Below are positions 53,577 through 64,000 of a DNA stretch of 64,000 nt, one piece after another. How positions within the stretch are numbered: position 1 is the first letter of the stretch; the number at the start of each line of letters is the position of its first letter. The stretch comes from Blasia pusilla (lineage: Eukaryota; Marchantiophyta; Marchantiopsida; Blasiales): the NCBI GenBank assembly GCA_050084515.1, contig CM114274.1, positions 372,001 to 436,000 on the forward strand, in the 5' to 3' direction. The notes beneath the pieces were generated by a model, which did no database searches, had not been told where the DNA came from, and saw only the letters and a list, made by a program, of their open reading frames with translations. Position numbers and translations under genes: made by a program.

Positions 53577-54836
53577 CTCAAAGAACTAGAGTAGATCGAT
53601 GGTAGCTTCGATTGTAGATCAAGAGGGATCCGGTTAGGGTGATTGTGTACTCGGCCGTGGATATTCGCGACTTGTTGCCTATGTTGGAGGTGTGAATCAG
53701 GTGCGTGGTCAGTTGGGAAAGAAGCGCCTTCTTGAGAGCTTTCCAACGCTGTAGATTGCCGGATTTTCGTCAAGGGAGTTGGAAGTTATCAAGCATTGAA
53801 GATTTCAGTCGTGTTCGGCGGATTTTACGATGTGGAGAGCTTGAGTGCGGAAGCTCTGTTGAAGTTCATCCAGATCAGGTGAGAGGTTCCTATTGCTACT
53901 TGTATTGTGATCTCATGTGAAGCTATACGCTCGAGTGCGTGGAGCGTTTGGATTTCTGCGTGCATGAAACTTGGCGGAAGCGTTGTCGGTTTGCGGTTCT
54001 AGAGGTGTATGGATGACAAGTTTGTCTGATTTTTAGCTCGGAGTACGGAGCTCGATTGTAGCTGAGTTTTGTGGGGAGATAGCTATGGTGGTCAATTGAA
54101 TTTTGATCGAAACAGATTTGATTTCGGTAGCCGAGGCAACTCGTGGTAGCTCGGGGCGAGTGGGCGTGAGAGGCGGAGTAAGGAGCAAGGAGCAAGCAAG
54201 CAAGCTTGCTTGCTTGGGCGTGAGGCAATTTTTGCAGGATTTGGGATTTGAGTTGTGCATAACTGGTCACCCATCTTTGGGCTATTCTGCCTGGAGGACG
54301 CTTAATTGCCGAGTTCTTAACTATGCCAGTGTCTCTGTTGTTGTAGCTCATTTGGTCTTTGTTCGGAGATGTGTTAGGCGCTTTATGCCATGAGTTTTTG
54401 GTTGATGTACCTCTAGCGCATAGTACGGTGGAGCCTCTCCATGCGGTGATATTTTCAGGTCTTTGCGAGTTCGACTAGTACGTCATCGACCCGCGGCGGA
54501 GTAGCTATTGCGTTAGAATTGTGTGGTGGGTTTTGTGGATTCAGAGGGCACCACGTTTGGTGGATTGTGTTACCTTGATTTCCATTTGCGATTGGAGGGT
54601 TGTCGTTGGATTTCCTGTGTTTGGATCCCCTCCATCGTGCTTCTTGCTTCTTGCGCCCATTGTTAGGGTTGACGCTGATTTCGAGTAGTGTTACTCCTGT
54701 GTGCTACCGGTAGTGAGGTGGAGGGATGACGAGTAGCGTGGGAGACTTCTTGTGGTGATGACAAGTTAGGTTGCCTACACCCATAGCTAGTAGAGCTAGA
54801 ATAGTATAGCGACATCGCGTCACTTGGTAATTTGGT
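53577..54836 (+). other. A2 leader
   Basis: About 1.26 kb of untranslated leader, the last 350 bp shared with A1. It contains a perfect 24-bp palindrome at 54193-54216 (CAAGCAAGCAAG and its complement). No coding frame with recognisable motifs. Confidence 0.5.
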
Positions 54837-56460
54837 GGTGGTGCGGCATCGGCGTTGGTCATCACGGAGCTTCGTCGGGTGGTTTGGTTGGGGACCATGG
54901 TGCGGACGGTGGTGGTTTCACGGAGTGGATTTAGGTATCGGCTACCTTTTCCACTTCCGACGGTTGATGAAGAGGAGGGCGAGGGTATTCCAAACACCGA
55001 GTCTTCTACGTTGTTATCAAGTGTTGCAGCTCCATTGATTTGGGACATGGACAGTGGATATGGGGCCATGAAGGGCCCACGACGATACTCGGGTGCGATG
55101 GGTACCATTGAGTTGGAGGACTTCATGCAGGAGTTTGATACGTGGTGTGATATGCGGATGTTGCGGAACGCACGTTGTTTACACCCTTCTTGGCTTGGAA
55201 GGGGTTGTTTCAAAGACTCGGAAGGACCACCCATGGATGATTACCATGAGTTTAGGAAGGACCATGTTCTTTGAGATTGAGGCATGGAGACAATATTGGT
55301 CTCCAGGCTATGTGTCTATCACCCATGGTGGTATTGGTAGTAGTGCTCCTACTATGCCGGCCCAGCCCGGCGTTGAGTGGTGCAGTGCGAGCCGGAGTGG
55401 GGGTACCGGTGGAGGTACTAGTGGGGGTACTAGTGGAGGTACTAGTGCCCCACCATCGTTTAGCCGGATTTGAGAGTTCTTCAAGAGGTTGAAGAAGAAC
55501 TATCAAGGAGTGAAGACGGAGAAGTTGAGGAATCTTCAGGACTTTGAGCGAAAGACTGGTGAGAGTCTTCGTGAGGCATACACGCGTATCGACGCTTGAT
55601 TTCGATTACCAGGGTATGCGAGGATTATGCGATCGATTTTGGTATGGGATCTTGGGCGAGAGATTTGCGCCGTAGGGTGCGTGATGCTACTCTTATGAGT
55701 GATGATTCACCCACATTGACCCATGTGTTTGCTCTATCTCGAGAAGATTGAGCTTAACATGGTGAAGGAGAGAGTGGTGACATCCGCATTGAGTAGGGAT
55801 ACAACTACTACTTCTCGTGTTCAGCCGCCCACCTCACAATCTCGTAGTAGTGGTGGTGGTAGTAGTAGTGGGAGTCGTGGGGGGTACACGCGACCTCGAT
55901 CAAGTCCGAGAGGGACATTTGTGCAGAGACCATTGTCTTCATTTTGCTGCCCAGCAAAGCAAGGGCGATCATGTTGGACATGTGGAGGTGATCATGTTAG
56001 GAAGTTTTGTCCCCAAGAGGATGGGAGCGGACTCGGAGGATGGGCCTCGATCGGCCCCAACTCGGTGTGATCATTGCGGGAGACCAGGTCATCCTCGAGA
56101 CCGTTGCTTTGATCTTCATCCAAAGTTGAGATCAGGCCGTGGCCGTGGTGGAGTAGCTCGAGAGGCCGAGGTGGTAGAGGTGGTAGGGGTGGTAGAGGTG
56201 GACCGGTGGTTGGAGAGCCTCACGGTGGCTACCCCTACCACTACGACAAGTCGCCTATGGTGCCAGGATTGAGCGATTGGAGCGAGAGTTGGCTACTATG
56301 GTGGTATCCAAAGATAGATCGAGTTCGGGAGCAGGGCTTCCACCTCTTATGGAGGGATGATCTCTCTTATATGGCGAGTGCAAAGATGAGTTGAGGCATC
56401 AGTGCGATTCGAGAGGAGCCACTCGGCGTCGAGCCACGTGGTGCTCTTGTGGAGTTGGAC
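54837..56460 (+). pseudogene. gag: A2 gag
   Basis: Frameshifted homologue of the A1 gag. GFRYRLPFPLPTVDEEEGEG leads to the capsid block ELEDFMQEFDTWCDMRMLRN. SGGT-type repeats (GGTSGGTSGGTS, near 55400-55450) and the FKRLKKNYQGVKTEKL block follow. Two knuckles are next: CWTCGGDHVRKFC near 55975 and CDHCGRPGHPRDRC near 56070. A Gly/Arg-rich stretch (RGRGGVA) and a decayed coiled-coil region close the gag. Both knuckles are intact, better than in A1, although they lie in different frames. Confidence 0.8.
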
Positions 56461-56699
56461 CCTGAGGGGTGAGGCTGGGAGGCGAGCTAGGCTTCCCAGT
56501 CATTCTTGTTGTCCGAGGTGCTTAGGACTCCATCCATGGTTCCACGCGGCCTATTGAGCCGAGTGGGGATCGAGGCATCTACATCGCGTGTAGTAGACAC
56601 GGATGCAAAGCATCAATGCAATATTGCGGATGGCAACCGGTGTTGGGATCCCCATTGTTTTCGGCCACGGAGCCGATGGCTTTAGGAGTTGACTTAGCT

Positions 56700-57420
56700 C
56701 TGTATTTGATTAGCGACCACGTTGTGTGAACGTGGGGTGTATTCTTGCTACACGTGTTGAGGTGGATGAGGGTGTTGCGGTGGAGCGACCCTCTATGTCG
56801 GGAGTAGCATTGAGTACCGGTGCTACTTGGCGTGCAGCGGCGGCGAAGATGGATGCATCACCGGCCCGGCCACCATTGATCGTAAGAGGCTTACACTGGT
56901 GTATGTATGTTGGACAAGCTGGAGTGGGATCTTCCGATTGGTGAGTCCTACAGATAGGTGTATAGACCGGATAGAGTCTTGTTAGACTCGGTGCCCAACC
57001 TTGATGTTGGGAAAGGCGGCATGTATTGGTTTGGGTATTCGGAGGTCGAGCTTGAGCCTTGCCCATTCGATTCAAACATCACTTGGAGGAGCCAATGATA
57101 GGTCTCAATTCATGACACGGGAGAAGTTTTTCATGCGGTTGAGACCAGATCATGCGCCCGATAGCTCCCGGTTGGGAGTATTTGCGGTAGTCACATCGGC
57201 CGAGTCGTATGATGTACTAGTTGGAGGAGCGATTGTACCCGATGGGTTTTCAGATGGATTATTGGTGAGGCAGCGTCTTATAGACCAGGTTGGCGTCGGG
57301 ATGGACGTATGAGCCAAGTTCTTATGAGATTTATTTCGGGGCTCGACCAGGAGGGTCTTCCCCAACAGTGTGTTAGCATCTGTGGTGGTTTTAGTGGAGT
57401 AGTCACTTGGCCAGGAGACT
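56700..57420 (+). pseudogene. pol: A2 protease region
   Basis: The catalytic loop read as LLDSGA in A1 is here LLDSV followed by a frameshift (near 56985). The rest continues from 57001: MLGKAACIGLGIRRSS, then LGGANDRSQFMTREKF and SRLGVFAVVTSAESYDVLVG. The last part, DVLVGG, resembles the ILG(M/N) motif closing retroviral proteases and is deleted in A1. Confidence 0.65.
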
Positions 57421-57658
57421 TTTGGAGGGTAATGTTTTTGCTATGGATTCTCCTGCGCATGAGGAGGAAGAGGAGGTCCCTATTTTTGCAGCAAATGGCA
57501 TCCTCATTGTTGGATGTGCCACTTTGGAGTTCAAAGGCGGTGCACTACGGCAGAGGCGTCGCCTAGTGCGAGAGGCTTGGTGTGAGGTGTTATACCTCAC
57601 GAGGAAGAGGAGGCCCCACGGCGGACTCCTACCTACAGCCCAGGATTGGGTTATCCCT

Positions 57659-58640
57659 TTGGATACTACACCCATTGTATGGCGGTATCCGCCGGAGGGC
57701 ATTTGTGTGTTAGATCTCTTTGGTGGGATTAGCACTGGTTTGGCTGCGATGTTGCAGCGGTATTCTGTCTTGGAGATACGTGTATGTGGGAGCGAGATGA
57801 GACGGCCCGAGAGAGTCTCATCCCGACATATTGGTCGATTGATGCGGAGATATCTGAGTTGTTGCCGCCATCGGCTATTCGTGGGTACCGGCGTGCTTTA
57901 CCATCACACATTGCATTGTTGGGGCGCGGGACCTTGAGAGAATTGGTCCTGTGGATTTGGTGATTCTTTGGATGGCCATGTCGGTCATACACGTCTTTGG
58001 TCGTGGTGAGGGATTACATGACCCTAGGTCTCGATTATTTTGGGAGATGTTACGGGTGTTACGACATCTTCAGGTTCATCGCACGCGTGCTCTAGCTTAC
58101 ATTCGAGAATGTTCCATTGTTGGGTGACACTCGGACCGGATGATGGCGAGTGTTCATGAGGTGCGCTCTTGGATTGGACCAGCGGTGTTGTTGGATGCAG
58201 GGCGAGTTGGCTCGCGTGCACATCGTCCACGCTTGTGGTGGACAAACTTGTTGCCTAGGGAGGTTCTACGTCGAGCATATGATGCAGTGCAGCGGGATCC
58301 TCGCCTTACAGTGGATAGTATCTTGGATAGTGGGCGACTTTCTCAAGTGGTGAGGGTTATTGATCGGTCACCCATGGTAGTGGTGAACCGTGTGGGCCAG
58401 CCTAGGATGGCACTACCCACATTTGTGAGTTTTCCCCATCACATGCCTACAGGGAAGGTGGTCCGGGGCTTGTATGGGATTCTCATGTGCGGCGAGTTGG
58501 TGGAGCCTAACGCTGATGAGAGAGAGCGTGCGATGGGATTTACTCTTGGCGTGACAAATGGTTGCTTCTATTTTACGAGGCTTCACGACGTCATGTGTTG
58601 GGTCGGGCCATGGACCTGAATTGTTTGACTTGGATTTTGA
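57659..58640 (+). pseudogene. A2 DNMT3-like DNA (cytosine-5) methyltransferase, frameshifted
   Basis: Motif I (VLDLFGGISTGLAAML, from 57706) and the VSSRHIGRLMRRY block are in one frame. Motif IV lies near 57970-57990 and is damaged: the PC codons can be read in another frame, but two bases of CAGGGT are lost, so the Gln is not encoded. GLHDPRSRLFWEMLRVLRHL follows in a further frame. Motif VIII (SRAHRPRLWWTNLL) and the target-recognition region form one clean frame at 58140-58560, ending ADERERAMGF. After one more shift comes EASRRHVLGRAMDLNCLTWI, the C-terminal part that A1 cuts with a stop. Overall identity to A1 is high; not functional as read. Confidence 0.85.
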
Positions 58641-58899
58641 GTCTTGGTATGGCGAGCGGCGTCGACTTCGGACTATGTCGTGGGTCTTCCACCCCTTGTA
58701 ATGAGCTCGATGGCTACCGGGATGGTAGAGGCATCGGTGAGGCGAGGAGAGTAGTATTTTGCATCCTTGGAGTAAATGGGATGTAATGGTGGGCATGTGG
58801 AGTTGGTTGCTCATCTTTGGTGGAGGAGTTATTTGCTCGAGATGATGGTGTAGCTAAGGGTGTATCATCTTGTGAGGGGTTGCGTAGCAACCAATGGCA

Positions 58900-59960
58900 T
58901 AAATCCTCTCCCTCTAGTATGCCGGTGGAGGAGACTTGGGAGCCATTACTTGGGCCCAAGCTTACGGGAGGTGAGAAACGACGCTGACACGGTTCCTCGT
59001 GCTTATAGGAGTTGTTTTGCCTTTAGCATGAAGGAGTTGGGTTCTCTAGTTGGACCCGGTATACGGATTGATTTGGCTAGTGATACGCCAATCTTCCGTC
59101 GTCCCTACCGATATAGTGATATGGAGAGGACCTGATTGAGTAGGACGTTGGACCTTTTGGAGGCTGGATTAGTGGAGTTGTCGATGGAGAGTATGCATCG
59201 GCCACTATCATGCACGCTAAAAAGGATATGCATGGCAACTACACGGATAGGCGGATGTGTGGAGATTACCGTCCTATCAATTGGCAAACCAAGGCCGATA
59301 GGTATGCCATGCCTACACCCGAGGAGATCTTTGATGTGGTGGGACAGGCAAAGATTTTCAGTACTTTGGATCTTTGGGCAGGATACCATCAATTGCCGAT
59401 TCGGGAGAGTGACAAGGCCAAGACAGCATTTTGGGGTGTCCACTCTCATGGCAAGGATTGTTTGTACGGTGAAATTCTTACCCTTTGGGTTGAAGAATGC
59501 ACCTGCCGAGTTTCAAAGAGTGATGGACAGGATCCTAGCAGGGTTGGATTTTATTCGGTGTTACATTGATGATATCTTGGTGTTCAGTAACACGGTGGAG
59601 GAGCATCAGATACATTTGTAGATGGTGTTTGAGCGGTTGAAAGCTCATGGTCTACGTTTGCATCCAGGAAAGTGTAAGTTCTTCCATGAGGATGTTGAGT
59701 ACTTGGGTCATGTGATCTATCTAGGTGGTTTGGGAGTTCAGCAAGCAAAGGTGGAGGCTATTGCACTTATTCCGCATCCGATAGATGTGAGTAGAGTTCG
59801 AGCATTCATGGGATTGGCGAACTACTATCGGAGGTATGTGAAGGGATTTAGTGCTGTGGCAAAGCCTTTGAACCAATTGCTGAAATCAGATCAAGAGTGG
59901 CATTGGGGAGATGATCAGGAGAGAGCTTTTGTGGAGCTTAAGGCCCAGTTGGTGGCGGCG
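58900..59960 (+). pseudogene. pol: A2 reverse transcriptase
   Basis: FRRPYRYSDMER lies near 59095, [20 protein letters not shown] near 59255, [20 protein letters not shown] near 59355, and the catalytic [20 protein letters not shown] box near 59560-59620. The box is followed by TAG where A1 has CAG. The VRAFMGLANYYRRYVKGFS block follows. Three frameshifts. Confidence 0.88.
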
Positions 59961-60345
59961 CCTATCTTGAGGAGACCTATCAGAGGGCGCCCATTTCAAT
60001 TACACACTGATTGGAGTAGGTTGGGACTTGGAGCGGTGTTGACACAACATAATGATGAGCACATGGAGTTTGTGGTGGCCTATGCAAGTCGTTCGAATAA
60101 TGCAGCGGAGTCACGATATAGTTCATATGAGGGAGAGTGCTTGGCGAAGAGTGTGGGTGGGCACACTTTAGGTGTTACTTGTTTGGCACACAATTTACCC
60201 TTGTTACTGATCACCATCCGCTCAAGTGGTTGATGGAGTCGGACAAGCTTACAGGGAAGCTTGCACGGTGGGCTCTTATCTTACAGGAGTATGACTTCCA
60301 GGTGGTACATAGACCTGGAGTTGCCAACCTTGATCTTTGATGGGT
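59961..60345 (+). pseudogene. pol: A2 RNase H
   Basis: FQLHTDWSRLGLGAVLTQHN, then SRYSSYEGECLA, then TDHHPLKWLMESDKLTGKLA and DFQVVHRPGVANLD. One frameshift near 60145. The catalytic Asp and Glu contexts are present. Confidence 0.85.
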
Positions 60346-60489
60346 TGAGTAGGAACCCATGTACTAGCCAAGAGGATACAATCGGGGCTAGATGGCATGG
60401 CGAGGTTGATGAGGAGATGGTGCCAGGTTGGCATGCATCCGCCTTTTTATGTTGGTTAGGGTGGACTCTAGTATGGAGGACCACATGAT

Positions 60490-61300
60490 ATCTTACTCTA
60501 GTCAGAGGGTAGATGGCCAGCCTTCAGATCCTAAGGTTGGAGATGGTGGTACGGATCAGCGTGATATTCATGATGATGCGTTGGTGTTGGAGTTCCTACG
60601 GACAAGTAGGGTGCCAGGCATAGTGAGTGCCAAGGAGCGAGACCGTGTTCTTCAACGTGCTAAGAGGTATCGATTGGAGGGAACACATATTCTCCGCGTG
60701 TGGGAGGATGGTAGAGTACGAGTAGTGCCACATTTGGCTCAGAGAGAGCGCATTGTGCGACATGCCCATGAGGAGTTGGGACATTTTGGGGTAAAGCGTC
60801 GTATAGCTTACTCCTTGGCGATTGGTGGCGTGGCATGCATACTCAGTGCAGCAGATTGGTATCACGTTGTATGGTTTGTGACCGGGTGAGGGCATCATTT
60901 AATGCCCCTACACCACAATTACACCCCTTGCCTATTATGGGGTTGGGTTACCGTTGGAGTGTGGACTTTGCGGGACCGTTATCACGATGTATGACATCAT
61001 CGATATGTGTTGGTGATGGTGGAGCACTTCTCCAAGTGGATTGAGTTGGTGGTATTACGGACAAGGCAAGTGAGGAACGGGCGTATCGCGTTTTCGGATA
61101 GAGTGCTTAGTCATTTTGGTGCACCAACCGGAAGTCTTGATCGACCGGTCTGAGTTTCAGGGTGAGTTTAGGTCTTGTGTGACAAGGCGTTGATTGATCA
61201 TCGGACCACGTCTCGAGATCATCTAGAGGCGGATGGTTTGGCTGAGCGTGTGGTTGAGGCGTTAAAGAGGGCATTGCGCAAGTATGGCCTCTGAAGGGCA
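60490..61300 (+). pseudogene. pol: A2 integrase
   Basis: HAHEELGHFGVKRR then CMVCDRVRASF (zinc-binding), WSVDFAGPLSR (first Asp) and DGLAERVVEALKRALRKYGL (Glu). The second Asp region near 61130 is frameshifted (TDQGTEFQG in A1). Confidence 0.8.
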
Positions 61301-61309
61301 TCTTGAGAC

Positions 61310-61989
61310 TAGGATATTCGGTTGCCATGGTTAGCCATGGGGTATAGGTTCGATCGCCAAGCATCCTTGGCTTCCTTCTCACCTTATTTTCTGTTATCGG
61401 CCGAGATCCGGACTTGCTAGTAGCAATTCTTGGGAGTCTAGTGAGGTGGTGAACCTTGATGACCCGAGAGATGTGGATGAGGGTGTGTTCTCGTGGCGGA
61501 GCTCTTTCGGAGAGTTATGCCAATGACCTTTGAGAATCTTGCCATTGCTCAACACATGGATACGTTGCGGTATGCAACCATTGAAGTGGAGGTTATCGAC
61601 CATCGATTCGTAGGTTCCATGTGGGGACTATGTCTATTTGCAGCAGATTTGCCCGACAACGTTGGATGTGACGGCAGGCCGCACTATTTTTGAGTGCGTG
61701 AGGTGTTAGCTTCGGAGTTCTCATGTTGGAGGGTCATGATGGAGTTGTTTGGAAGGACCATGTGCGTAATTGTGCGCCATGTCATCTTCCAAATGTGGAT
61801 GGTATCTTATTGACCCAAGCTTAGCCATGATACGTGCTAGCTTGAGGTGCATGTTGTGTGGGGTCTGGCCGGTAACGCATTGTATGTTGGTGTGTGATCG
61901 GTGTTCTAGGGGTTGGTACATGATGTGTTTGATTCCACGTTTGGATGTTGTTCCTCTTTGGAAGGTGGGTTTGTCCTCGATGTACTTAG
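61310..61989 (+). pseudogene. pol: A2 pol C-terminus with damaged PHD finger
   Basis: Homologous to the A1 tail. The PHD region at 61848-61983 reads CMLCG, then MLVCDRCSRGWYMMCLIP, then (after a frameshift) RWVCPRC. The single His zinc ligand of the C4HC3 set is Tyr here (CAC to TAC). A short deletion after CMLCG also shifts the frame. The finger is unlikely to fold as in A1. Confidence 0.75.
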
Positions 61990-62159
61990 GAGAGGTAGAT
62001 GACTTGATCTTTGCATGATATGGATTACAGATGTGCGACTAACGATGGGGCAACCTAGCACCCGGCCTTCGATTCGGGCACCCAAGAAGGTGTATAGCAT
62101 GTAGTAGATGTATAGGGCTACCAGGAGTTAGAGGACCTAACCGCCTTGATTAGGGGGCG

Positions 62160-62264
62160 AGTTGTGGTACACTTGCGTTTGTGGATACTCGTCTATGTTA
62201 TGTATGTATGTGAGTATGGTATATCAACGATGTATGTTGTATGACGATGTGGATTCGCACGACA
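62160..62264 (+). repeat. LTR-end duplicate before the A2 3' LTR
   Basis: Near-identical to the last roughly 105 bp of the 3' LTR (62638-62743), placed directly before it. The same arrangement is seen in A1. Confidence 0.8.
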
Positions 62265-62267
62265 ATT

Positions 62268-62743
62268 TGTCATGACCATACGGATTATGTCGTAGAGTAT
62301 GGTGTCTTTGGTAGAGGCCATTCCTTATGTAGGACCGTAGTGGCTTGGTAGAGATGCGGTTCCATACATAGGGTTGGGGTTACTCACTTGGGGTGACTTT
62401 CCCAAAGAGGGCCCGCTCTTAGGTTGGAGGATATAAGGTGGCTTGCCCTCAAAGAACGATCGAGTTCTTTGAGTTGAGCCTTTATGCGTTGGGAGTTAGC
62501 CTTGGTAGTGAGTAGAGCTCTTGGCTATGGTGTTTCCCGCAAGCTTCGACCTAGATTCTCCCATCGTGGAGTGGGTTTGGCTCGATTGTATGTGATTGTA
62601 AACGTGTTTTATGACAGTAGGTCTTTCACGGATTTCAGTTGTGGTACACTTGTGTTTGTGGATACTCTCGTCTATGTTATGTATGTATGTGAGTATGGTA
62701 TGTCAGCGATGTATGTTGTATGACGATGTGGATTCGCACGACA
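62268..62743 (+). repeat. A2 3' LTR
   Basis: 476 bp, TGTCATGACC...TCGCACGACA, followed by the ACAA duplication. Confidence 0.9.
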
Positions 62744-62747
62744 ACAA

Positions 62748-63130
62748 TGGTTTGCAACTAATCATTTAGATTTGGAGGCTTGAAAGTATCTATACATCAA
62801 GTTTCCTTCCTATTATTGTTGGAGCAGAAAAAATAAATCCTAGATTTCAAAGGAAAAACGGTTGTGGTCATCCCATTTGTCGTTTCTATCTTACTCACCC
62901 AGGTAAATCTATTTGCAAATTTGCGCAATGTACTTACAAACTACGTAAATTTTCAAACATCCTTTTGATCATTGCAATGTTTGGTATATTAAGCAAATAC
63001 ATTCAAGTTTTGATAGGAGAAGGAGAACGACATTGGTTGCAGTTTATACTTCGTCATATTTGAGGCGCAACTACGTATGAATACTTGAGAATTGTGCATG
63101 GAGTGTGTCCTACCTACAACAATATTTTTT
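62748..63130 (+). pseudogene. Helitron coding piece, linker before helicase
   Basis: NGCGHPICRFYLTHPG (62855-62900) ends at a donor-like GTAAAT (62901). After about 115 bp the frame resumes with GEGERHWLQFILRHI, a stop, then GATTYEYLRIVHGVCPTYN (63018-63120). It matches the Helitron GERYYLR..LL..V.GATSFE.LRTVNGV block and the IGR.YYV.P block before it. The in-frame TGA shows decay. Confidence 0.65.
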
Positions 63131-64000
63131 TATGGTCAATTATATGTTGCATTATCAAGAGTAGGAAAAAGAAATATAATTAATGTCACTATAAGAAGTG
63201 ATGCCCTTTCAAATGAAAAAAGACATTTCACGCGTTTTATGGTGTATTAAGAAATACTTCAATGAAACAAAATTCTTCTTATTGATATCTTGTTAAGCCT
63301 CTACACTCGACTTCACCATGGACATCGATTCGTTCCCCTAGCCATAGAAATATATGGGGTTATGGGGGAGAGGTTTGACTCCTTATACATTGCGCTCATC
63401 ATTTCGAGTCGAGAAATGAATTGTCGTTAGTTACTACAATTCTCTATTGCAGGCAACGGGTCCCCAAAATTTTAGAATGTGCCCAAGGTCAACGGGAACA
63501 ACCACCAAAACCCACTTAATGGTAATCAAGTCTTTCTAAGAATTATTCATATTGTCATTGGTGGTGAATTTAATTATTAAGGGTAGCCCTTTTCCTATTA
63601 CTCCACAGCTTGTGACCTTCACGTATAAAATTGAATACATGAAATGTCTTTTTACCGCTTTTTATGGAGACCTCTTTTCCTATATCTTCGCACCCGTGAA
63701 TAATACTGGCACGTGATGTTTGAGACTTACGTTTATGGCAAACGGGAGGCTTAGGTTAATTGTCCGGGGGAGACTGCCGAGAGTAGTTACGGCCATGATT
63801 TGGCTAGCTAGCCCTAGTACAACGAGCAACTCGGAAGAAGGGTATGTTACGGCCATGGGAAAGAGGATCGGTATGAATGATTAATGAAGGAGTTTGGCGA
63901 TATCGGTGATTATACTTTAGTCATGTCAATCAGTTGTACAGTCGACAGTGTCAGTCGCCGATTTTCTAAGTACAACTTCTAATATCTGAGAGATATGGAG
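63131..64000. other. Non-coding tail, possible Helitron remainder
   Basis: No coding block is recognised with confidence to the end of the window. A fragment near 63440-63510 (TGCAG acceptor-like, then GNGSPKILECAQGQREQPP read across a few bases) is protein-like but unassigned. Confidence 0.3.

Larger units (their letters stand above)
53210..62743 (+). mobile_element. Element A2: Ty3/gypsy retrotransposon with DNA methyltransferase and PHD finger
   Basis: 9.5-kb plus-strand element flanked by the 4-bp duplication ACAA (53206-53209 and 62744-62747). It has the same order as A1: 5' LTR (shortened), long leader, gag, protease, methyltransferase, reverse transcriptase, RNase H, integrase, PHD finger, 3' LTR. 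It is inserted next to Helitron sequence. Nearly every coding domain has one or more frameshifts. It keeps a 280-bp protease-linker segment that A1 lacks. Confidence 0.9.

Noticed and set aside
54103-54393. 96-codon ORF in the A2 leader as an extra gene
   Set aside because: No motif, starts without support, and lies in the leader, with only its distal part shared with A1.

Overview
This 64 kb window is nuclear DNA from a streptophyte, most plausibly a charophyte green alga or an early-diverging land plant. The evidence is indirect: eukaryotic promoter and splice signals, nested Ty3/gypsy LTR retrotransposons, a hAT remnant, Helitron pieces, and above all gypsy elements carrying a cytosine-5 DNA methyltransferase, a cargo I recall as reported from charophytes and dinoflagellates. 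I cannot name the species from sequence alone. I see no tRNA, rRNA or CRISPR feature.

Layout. At 1-1.2 kb (minus) is a frameshifted coding remnant of unknown function with a Cys/His cluster. From 2.4 to 9.2 kb (plus) there is a multi-exon locus of unknown function. Its flanks and introns are filled with regularly spaced short palindromes (arms GCAACCCGTCGGA and TCCGACGGGTTGC). From 9.3 to 16.2 kb lie two truncated minus-strand LTR elements. Family D has gag-protease and an initiator-Met tRNA primer site. Family C has a gag with three zinc knuckles and a primer site matching tRNA-Arg. From 16.2 to 17.7 kb is a hAT transposase remnant, and at 18.4-19.4 kb a GC-rich palindromic minisatellite.

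From 19.5 to 36.3 kb is a readable stack of nested insertions. The gag of an old family A element (A3) was split by the chromodomain gypsy element B1 (20731-35800, 5-bp duplication AAAAT). B1 was then hit by a solo family-A-type LTR (20784-21400, GTAC) and by A1 (22573-30643). From 36.6 to 38.1 kb is another array of spaced palindromes built on GGAACTTGAGTTCC. Helitron Rep-domain exons lie at 40.3-41.5 kb, then AT-rich DNA. From 43.2 to 52.6 kb a second full-length family B element (B2, 44160-51468, duplication CCAAT) sits inside an older family B LTR, followed by an opposite-strand family B 3' end and an LTR foldback. Element A2 (53210-62743, plus strand, duplication ACAA) follows, then a second Helitron coding piece at 62.8-63.1 kb.

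The most interesting system is family A. It reads gag with two zinc knuckles, aspartic protease, DNMT3-like cytosine-5 methyltransferase, reverse transcriptase/RNase H, integrase with D,D35E spacing, and a C-terminal PHD finger. One element therefore carries both a DNA-methylation writer and a probable histone reader. A1 keeps every methyltransferase core motif in one open frame; A2 has the same order but several frameshifts. Family B instead carries the usual integrase-linked chromodomain. Most coding regions in the window carry frameshifts, some of which may be assembly errors rather than decay.
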